Assembly: GCA_004352715.1 (NCBI GenBank)
Contig: SCFE01000003.1
Coordinates: 513,608 to 577,607 of the forward strand
Source of the DNA: Hofstenia miamia
Lineage: Eukaryota; Xenacoelomorpha; Acoela
Direction of reading: 5' to 3'
DNA: 64,000 nucleotides
A model generated the notes under the pieces. The model had not been told where the DNA came from. It saw nothing but the letters and a program-made list of their open reading frames with translations, and ran no database searches. The position numbers and the translations under genes are program-made. Below are positions 51,291 to 61,194 of this stretch, piece after piece (the first letter of the stretch is position 1; each line of letters begins with the position of its first letter).

Positions 51291-53718
51291 GTGATGATGA
51301 TAACTACTCGTTAGTGCAAACATCACGTGTTGTGACACTGCTCCATCAGTGATTAATGTTTCTGAACAATCACAAAGTTCTTGCTTTTACTTGTGACATT
51401 AGTGTATAATTCAGCTTTCAATTTCTGATAATCTAATAGCATTGTAAACAAAAAGATATTTGAGCTGTTATGTCGGTGCAAGTCAGGTCACCGCTTTTTT
51501 TCACAAAAAAAATTGTACTTGTTTCTCATTGGATTCTTGCTGATTGCAAAATTAGCAAATTATGAAATGACAAATAGCAATAAAATAGTTTATGATAACA
51601 GCAAAATAATGCCAATAATGAAAAATTAGAAATTGATAGTGAATAGTAAAAAATATATGATTTTATAATATTTTTTAGAAATAATACTCAATTGACTCCA
51701 AATAAGGAGAAAAATTTAAGAAATTCTTTCCCTTTAGATGTTCATGATTCACTCAAATACATTGATATTGAAAAACTACAGAGAATTTATTATTGAAGTT
51801 TGCTATGTACACATAAATGATGCACATAAATGGCAAACTAATTTTTATCTGAACCAATTGTGCAACAATACAACCGATAAGTAGTAAAAGTCAAAAAGTT
51901 ATTTGGGAATCTTGTAAAACTTGCTGAAGTTACTGGTAATAATGGAAAATCAAATAGTAAAGAAAATTATAACAATTGAATTCTTCTACTAAGATCCTCA
52001 AAATTTTTGAATTTCTTAGTTACTTGCTTCTTCTGTGACAGCAGGAAGCGACAGTTTCCAAAATTCTAATGAAATTGTTCAAATTTATTTTCGCAAACTG
52101 AGTGTTTACAGTTCTTCTTACCTCTGAGCTTACAAATTTTCTGGAAGGTTTAAGGGAGAAAATTTTTTCCTATGTAGAAAAAAGTTTGATTAAATTATAT
52201 TTGCTAGGTTTTGTTAGAGTCCACCACAACCGGGCAAATTTGTTTTCCAACTCATTGCAACTATGAATTAACAAATGTAACTACTAGGAATGTTATATTC
52301 TGCTTTTATTTCCAACTCGTCTACTTAAATCCTCCTGAATTGTATTTACATCAACAAGCCTAATTAATTCAATTTTTTATAGTATCATATCTGGTGAGGA
52401 TTCATTTATAATTGTGCATTTGTTAAAAATTTTTGTTTAAAATCACGTTAAAATATGCAATATATTTCATTCTTTATATATTTAGGGCTGAAGCAATGTC
52501 TATTATGTCCAAAGTTTTTCCATTTCAAGTAAATGACTATCAATACGATATCTTAGAAATATTGTACTAAAAATTGTGCAATACTTTGAAAATTAAACTT
52601 AAATTTTACAAATATATTTGAAAATTCCGCTTTTCTTTAATCGAAGTTATTGAAATTAATTCTGTTCGGTCCTAGAAAATTTTCTTTGGGGAGGGGGGGG
52701 CCTTTTAAATTTTTTTCCTAAAATAATTATTAAAGGATTGTTTATTTCGAAGATTTTCAAAATCTAATCATATCTTGCAAAAATTGCATTGATTTACGAG
52801 ATTTTCTACAAAAATTTAAAACTTTATATTTATGGACATATCAGCTAGTCTTTTTAAGGCGACATTTATTCAAAGGAGAGTGAACAATGTTTTGAAAAAA
52901 CGGGTTTCTAACAAAGTATTCTCATAATGACCTTGAAAGGGGGAATAGAGGAGGCCGCCCCATTAAAACCGCGCCTGAAATCAATTTGTTGATGCTGAAA
53001 CACAGTTTTATAAGGGAATACAATAAATAAAAAAATATATTTCCACTATTTTCAATAGAAACCAGGCTCTTATAAAGTGATTATAAATTGACATATTTAG
53101 CCCCTGTTCCGCCTATGATAACAATTATAAACCAACTTTGCAACAGTATTGAAGTAGAGTTTACTGAAAATTCATTTTCAACTAGCTTTGAAGCATGTGT
53201 CTTTAAGCTTGGAGACAGTGAATGCACACCATCATCAGTACCGGTGATTACACAGATATTTTCTGGCTTGGAAGCTAGCACTAGCTACAATGTAAAGTAC
53301 ATAGCAGTTTTTCATTCTGCACGAAGTGTTGCTGTTTTGGAAACAAATATAATGACTGGTAAACTATATTTATTTTATACTGCTATATACATGTATATAT
53401 ATATATATACTTTTAATATACATTTTAATAAATAAATCAAAATTTTTATTGATAAGGGAGAACCTGAAGGTTGATAACAGCGAGATTAATAGTACGGAAG
53501 AAACCAAACGTTTGGTCGTAAATTTCAATTGATCATTAAAACTTAATTCAGAACTTCAAAGTAGATTAAAAAAGGTAGAAAGTCACTAGCAATTTTACTT
53601 AAGAATATAGGGTTTCAATGAAAAACTTTTAAAGGAAATTGTCATATACACCAACTGTTATTTGCGGAGCAACGATTGAAAAGTTAAATTATACATCATC
53701 TAAAAACTTTTAATACGA

Positions 53719-53756
<38 letters not shown>

Positions 53757-56700
53757 TGTTTCATTGATTGTTATTGCCAAATACTATTTTTTTCTCAAAA
53801 TTAATGTCAATAAGAGAACCATGTGCCAAACACGTCTTCTCATCCAGTCCTATACTGAATCCGTCCGTCTTTAATTTTCCAGTACATTTGCTACTGATCA
53901 TTAAAGTCCTTGCCCAGTATATTTATTTCTAGTCCCATAAATGAGGATAAATGTGTTATTGAACAATAATAATTTGATGATAGATATTATTCAACAGGTA
54001 AGTAACTGTTCAAAATTATATATATATATATAAATTTGAACAAACTAGTGATGTATTTATAATTGAAGAACATTTCCATTTAGACTTTATAACAACCATT
54101 GTAAATAGATCATTAATTTTTTGCAGTTTATGCATATATCCTAAGCTTTGTGCTGCAATTAAAGAAATAATTTTGAGCATACATATAAAGATAACACTAA
54201 TTTTAAGGAGAAACTGCTGGTTGAATTTCTAAGAAGAAAAGTACAATGTATTTATTTCGTATATGCACTTGATTCATGGTATTTTGTACAGATGTGTGTA
54301 CTGGAAGTGGAGCAGATTTTTGTGACCTGCCACACTGAGTTTGTGCTCTGCTCCATTTCTATTGTTTAACATCTGCCCCATATTACCCCAAGCTTTGTGT
54401 TCTACAGCTCCAAATTGTACCACTAAAAAATTCTTGCTCCAAAAACGACTTGCGATGTCTTATTTCTCCATATTTGTTTGATGAAAATTTTCATAGCACT
54501 GCACCACACCACCATTGCCAAATATTTTTATTCCTTACTGTATAGAAGATACAAAATCATTTTTTCAAATGCCGTCTCATCTACTACAACAAATAGGATT
54601 CTAATAACAAATATATTGAAATTACTATTAATACCCAAATACAAAATTTTAACTCAATGAAGTTAATATCTTTTGCAATATATTTATTCAAAGATAATTG
54701 CACAGTCTATTGATGACAAATCCAGTGGCGGCGTGTGGCATTTTGTGTAGGGTGGACCACACTAAATGTAAAAGTGCAATATTCTTATATTTTTCATTTT
54801 CAACAAATATTACATTGATACATGAATAATTTTGCTCATCATTTTGGGTGAACTCAATCGTAAATACGATATAAAAAACGTAACAATGAAATTCAAGGAT
54901 CTCTCGACCACAGTATAAACAAAGTACAAACTTTTTAAACCAGGAACGAAAAATATAAAAATCTAGATTTTGAAGATGCTAATCCATTTTCTCAGGACTG
55001 ACATGACATTTAATATATTAGGCTTTGCTTTGTTTGTGTTTGTTTTGTTTGTACATATTTTCAGTGCAAGGCACTACATTGCTTATTACAATAAAACCAT
55101 CTTAAATTCAGTTTGAAAACATTATGATAAAACTATAGAACCCTGAATATCCTTAGCATTTATAATTGAATTGCAAGAAAGTTGAAATAAGGATAAGGAT
55201 AAGAAAGCGAAATTTAATAGTGTTTCCAAATCATAATGAAGTTGAGTTTCTTGGGTAGTATGCTATGGTTTGCTTTTGATCACATTTATTCACTTGATAC
55301 ACCTCTTCGAGAGGCTCAACAGAAGAAAGGTATACGTTATTAATTTTTCATGCTATTCAAGAATTTTGAAGTTCAAGAAGGTTGAATAGGGATTAGAAAG
55401 TGAAATTTCCAAATCATAATGAAGTTGAGGTTCTTGCAGTAGGATCTTAAGAAAAATTGCAATTGTATAATTTTGATCACATTTATTCACCTGAGACACC
55501 TCTCCCGAAGTCTCATCAGAAGAAATGTCTACGTTTCTAATGTTTCAACTAATTTCCTCATGTGTTAGATTGAGTCTATGAAAGTTCATTGCCTGCTGAT
55601 TATAGATTAAAAAATTATTATGTTATTTGTAGTTGTCAGAAATAAATATTCAAAATACCATTTGAAATCCGTTTAGTAGAAAGCAAAAAAAATTTGAATA
55701 TGGTCAATCATAAATGAAATATTGAATTATAAATTTTAAGAGTTCGAGAAGTTTCAATGGTTTTGATATGATCTTCATATAGTATTTCTATAGTTTCTTG
55801 ATATATTAACCTCAAATGTGTAGACAACATGCAATTCAACATTTTGTCAAAACAGTTAAAATAATCAAGAAGGCATTTGTCAGTATTTTAGAAAATCGTA
55901 AAAAGGGTCGATCTTAGCATACTATATACTGTTTAATAGAGCAACACCAGGTGCAAGTTGTCTTCAGATTTAAAATTTTAGCTATAATATTAAATGGGCT
56001 CAATATAAAAAACCATCCAAGATTTGGAAATATTTTACAAAGTAGGCCAATTTTTGTAGGCCATATAATTCGGTCAGTTTCTATCTGATCTTGAAGGTTA
56101 TTGCACCATTCTATTTTTCATTGATAGATATAAAAATAAGGGTACATTTTCTTCCATTTGAAAAATTTTTATTGAGTCTATAAGTAAAATTTAAAAAATA
56201 GTTTATTTTTAAAAAGTGGTCAGCTTTGAGGAGATANNNNNNNTTCATTGATAGATATAAAAATAAGGGTACATTTTCTTCCATTTGAAAAATTGTTATT
56301 GAGTCTATAAGTAAAATTTAAAAAATAGTTTATTTTTAAAAAGTGGTCAGCTTTGAGGAGATAGGCGGTTGAAGTGACATTTAATGTAGAGTAGTTAAAA
56401 TAGCTCTTACCACCTTCTATAGGTAAGGTTATCAGCATGTTCAAAGGACATTTTAACGGGTTAATGGATATTTTCTCAGCCTATATATGATAAAATATGA
56501 CCCTAGCCAAACAGGTTTTTGACAATGAGATTTGTTAATAAATTTACGAATATCTTCACATTTAAGTAATTACATTGAAAATAAAGTTAATATTCTTTGT
56601 AATCTAACCAAATTCGATAGATTTTTGGCATTTATTTGAAGTGATTTTTTCATTAAAAAACCCCATTGTACATTTTCACACTGACTTTTTAAGCATTTGA

Positions 56701-59700
56701 TGAATTTTGACTCTACACCACAAACAATATCTTCATATTCAAGTTTTAATGTATCTGATAATGTTAGCTCATTAATGTATAGAAAAAACACTAAAAAAAA
56801 AAACACTTGCATAATGAATTAAACAATCTTAAGAAATCTCCTATGTCTGGCATTATTTAGCTCCATCTGCACCATCAGTAGCCATTGAAGAGCAGACAAG
56901 TGATACTATAACATTTTCTCTTCAAAATACGTCTCAAACAACTGTATTTGAAAGCTGTTTTAATTTAACGAGTCTTGGAGCATGTGAGCTTACTGAAAGC
57001 TTAACTCGTCAATCATTTTCGAATCTAATACCAAGTGAAGTGTACACTCTAAGGCTTGCAGCCATCAACGAGGGTCTACGTAGCCCAGAAGCGACAAAAA
57101 CAATTTACACAGGTATGCTGAATTCTATTACTATTAATAACACACAAGTATTTATTAATGAATATGTTTTATTTCCCAGAATTCTATGTTAGTATTCATA
57201 AACGAAACAAACCATCTTGTCAGTGCCAAAATTTTTTCGCATCTACCTAGAATTTTATTCAAAGTACATGTTGATTTACTTTTAAGCAACTTTGTGGTTC
57301 TATTTGCCTAATTTTTTCTTAACAATCACTGTTATGATAAGATTTTTGTTGATTTTCTAACATCAAATCTGCAAATTAATTCATAACAGTAATTTCACTG
57401 GAGTTTTTGAATTACTTAAGTGAGAAAATATGCATTCATATTGAGAAATTGGTTGCCAACTATTTATATTTCACTAGTTAGTGTCTTTCGATAGATTTTA
57501 TTCCCGACTACTACTATTATTTTTTAACTAAACTAAGTTTGTTAAGAGGCTCGTCATTTTTTGGTGTTGTCTCTATTTAAGCAAAAACTTTTCGAAATTT
57601 TGACACAGAAAACCCATTTGCATGACATTTTAGTCTCATCAACTTATGACACAACAAGCCATCAAGAACCACAAAAACATTTAGCATGTCATTGTTGGTG
57701 AGCAATTTCTTTCAAGCTCGTATTTTAGATTAAAATTTTAAAGCAGAAATATAAAGAAAAATACATGTATTCATTTATTGATAAGTTGCATGCAAAAAAT
57801 TATAGCAGCAAATCTTATTGCTAGATCTAATTTTTATACACAAACGATTTTAGAGCCATCTCATAAATGGATGAATATCATCAAACATTAAAATTGATGA
57901 TAAAAAATTTGAACTGCAATTGAATTTGGACCATAGATTCAATATTTATTTAAAAAAAATTTTAGCACCCCAGTACACACATGCGAATCATAATAACTCT
58001 ATGCCAATACATATGCCCCTTACTATGTTTAAGTTTAGCTCCTGATCCTCCTAAGATAATCATCACAAGCCAACTATTCAACAGTGTAGAAGTGACTTTC
58101 AAGGAAAGTTCAACTACAACAAGGTATGAGGCATGCATTTTTGAAAGTAGAGAAGCTGAATGCCTTCCAACTTCAGTTACTAATCCAAGCACATTCCCAG
58201 CTTTGTCGAGCAGCTCTAGCTATAATATTAAGTTCGTTGCAGTTTACCAAAATTTGAAGAGCAAACCAGTTGTTGAAACAAACATTTTTACTGGTATATT
58301 TTTCATAATTTGAATTTACTTATTAATTTTTCTTGAAGTTTTTATTAAAATGATATTTAGCACCATCTGCACCTACCATAACGATTGAAAATCAAACAAG
58401 TGACTTGATAAAGTTCTCTTTGCAAAATACGTCCCATACAACTAAATTCGAAACCTGCTTTAATTTATCAACTACTGGAGTTTGCAAGTTTGCTGAAGCC
58501 TCAAATCCGCAAACATTTTCAAATTTATTTCCAAGTGATAAATACACAGTAAAAGCCGTAGCTATTAATGAAGAATTGAGAAGTTCTGAAACCATGAAGT
58601 CAATTTACACAGGTAAGTTTGATAATGTTACAGGGATTAAAGGAAGAAGCTTTGCTTACCATAAACTTATTTTATGACATGTTTTTTCTAAACTAAAAAA
58701 GGCTTGAAGTTGTTTTCTAAAAAATGTAGCGTTTTCTGTACACCATTGCCAACTAAATATATTATGTTGGCTATGATTGCACTAAGTTTATACTTAGTGC
58801 ATTTTGAGTTTTAAAAATGTGTTTCTTGCTAAAATGAATCAAGCATTATTTCTTTGAAACTATTTAAAGTTTTGCATTTGATTTCCTATGCTGCAGCTTA
58901 TGTTTAAAAGTTAAAACAAGGAAAACCGCATTTTTATAGGGTTGTTGAATAGCTTGTACTTTAAAATATGTTCACACTCGAGAAGCAACCCGTCATTGTC
59001 TTTTCGAACTACACCGCTCTCGCTAGAATTTAGAAACTAATAATAGGATGCAAATAATTACTTCAACCACAATGGAATCAACACATCGTTATTGAGTGAT
59101 TGTGTATCACTCTACATTATTCTATTTATTGCTGGAATCACATGTTTTAAATATAAATTACCTTAGAATTTATCGTCCAACTGAAATATTTATGCTTATT
59201 GAACAATTGTAACATCTTAATGTTTAGCACCTAATAAAACCATCGTTGAACATTTAATCCGAACGAATACTTCAATAGAAGTGTCATATAAATCAAAAAG
59301 CTCTGCAGACGATTACAAAGTATGCATTTCCTTGAAAAGCAAACAAAGAAATTGCAACTATACTTCTGAGACCTCCCCTCATACATTTGAGAATCTTTCG
59401 CCTGGGGAGGACTATGAAATCGAAGTGCAAGCCAGCTACAATGATGCAGTAGGTGAATCGACAGCTCTCATAGATTTCACAGGTAGTGTTAATCATGAAT
59501 ACGTTTTTATCAATAAATTGATAATATTTTGTTAAACTGAATTCTTAGTTCCTGCTGTGACCATTATAAATATCGACAGCATCTCTACGACATCAATCAA
59601 TTGCAGTTTCGTTGTGAAGAGCGGAAATGCTGATTACTATGAGGGAGAAGTGTACCTTGCATCTGCAAGTGCAAGTAGAAAAACTACACTAACTTTCCCA

Positions 59701-61162
59701 TATAGTTGGACAAATCTCATTCCGGGAGAGCAGTATATAATTGAAATTCATGCTATTTATAAAAACACAGTTGGTGCTGATGGTACTGCTGTGCAGTGTA
59801 CAAGTAAGTTTTATGTTATCGAAAAAAACACTAATACAAATGAATACTCTCAAATATAAATTTGACTATTATATGTATAAATTTGAAGTATTTAATTTTT
59901 TGTATAATACTTTAGAGTGCACAAATCATATAAGCTAAAATCAACAGTTTTGTAGGGATGTGTACATTTTGTTTTGAAAGCAGTCTTAATCACGTTAGGT
60001 GAATATTTCCATTTACATAATATATTTTAGGTCCTCTTAATCCAAATACTATATCAGTTTCTGGCTTCAGCTGGAATAATATAACTTTTAATTGGATACA
60101 ACCCGCAGATAGCATCTATGATGGTTTCAGTGTGAGCTTATCTCCAGATGGCGGGGTGGTTTGGCCCATGATGGGAATTACCACTAAAGATGTGCCCTTT
60201 ACTGTTAGTAATTTAGAAGAAGGCACTTCATATACAGTGCATGTTTCAACAACTTCATTTAAATGCACAAGCACCTCAATACAATTCACACAAAAAACAA
60301 GTGAGATTTTGTCATTTAATTCAAATAAGAGGCTTTTCTTAATTATATTTTCTTGAAATGACTACATTTTAATCCTCTATCTTATGCTGTTTTAAAATTT
60401 TAGATGCCTCATTAGTTCAAAGGTTATGTTGATTTTTTTTGAATAAACGATCGCAGATTTTAGAAACTTTCTTGCTTAAGGTATATTCTTAACTAACTTT
60501 TTAGAATGGCATGTAGAAATCAAAACGACACAATCCGAGATCAAAGTAATAGAAAGTTTAGACACTTCTGTAGATCAACTTTTGATTACAATGATCATGG
60601 ATGTCAACAACTTTCCACAATGGCAAATCGTATATCAAAATCCATTGGAAAATTTCAAAATTGATTTGATTACTGGTATGTTATTCCAAAATGATCATAA
60701 TGAATTGAAAATATCTTTAACTTAAATAATTATATTCGTCGAAATTGACACCCCAACAAAATTATGCGCCAAAAACTTTGAATTTGGTCATAACTCTTTA
60801 AATTCATTTGCTAACTCATAAAATTTAATTTTGTAATTCTGTTTTCTTTCTCTTGCCTATCTTTAAGCCTGCTGCTGATTTTGCAACTTTTTTATTCCTT
60901 AATGTGTTTCTATTGGAACGCATCTACTGCTCCTTAAACTGATCGCATCACAGCTTATACGTTGTTGGTAAGCATGTTTTTTATCTAAGTCACACTCTCA
61001 TTTTTATAATATACCTGCATCTATTCAATTGCAATTATTACATAAATTGAAAAGTTTTAAAACAATAAGTATATTTTGCATTTATTATTAAATAACATTA
61101 AATCAAATAAAAAACTGCTTTGCATAAATGCACATACATATAGTATATATATATACATATAT

Positions 61163-61194
<32 letters not shown>

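Larger units (their letters stand above)
50005..53100 (+). other. Intron 12 (3.1 kb)
   Basis: Holds an hAT transposase tail at 50874-51200 and a (GAT)n microsatellite at 51250-51302. No extra FN3 exon seen. Confidence 0.6.
53359..56860 (+). other. Intron 13 (3.5 kb)
   Basis: Within the older D12-D13 unit. Includes (TA)n tracts near 53395, 53718 and 54017, a ~200-base tandem duplication at 55181-55535 and a gap artefact at 56117-56363. The frames at 54478-54660 and 56570-56812 (minus) are not recognised. Confidence 0.6.

Noticed and set aside
53941-54002. ACAG|GTAAGT near 53997 as the donor of an extra FN3 exon
   Set aside because: The sequence before it has stops in the needed phase and no domain features.
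53081-59496. Minus-strand frames at 53081-53281, 57962-58192, 58392-58595 and 59293-59496
   Set aside because: They are antisense shadows of the FN3 exons, explained by the coding constraint on the opposite strand.
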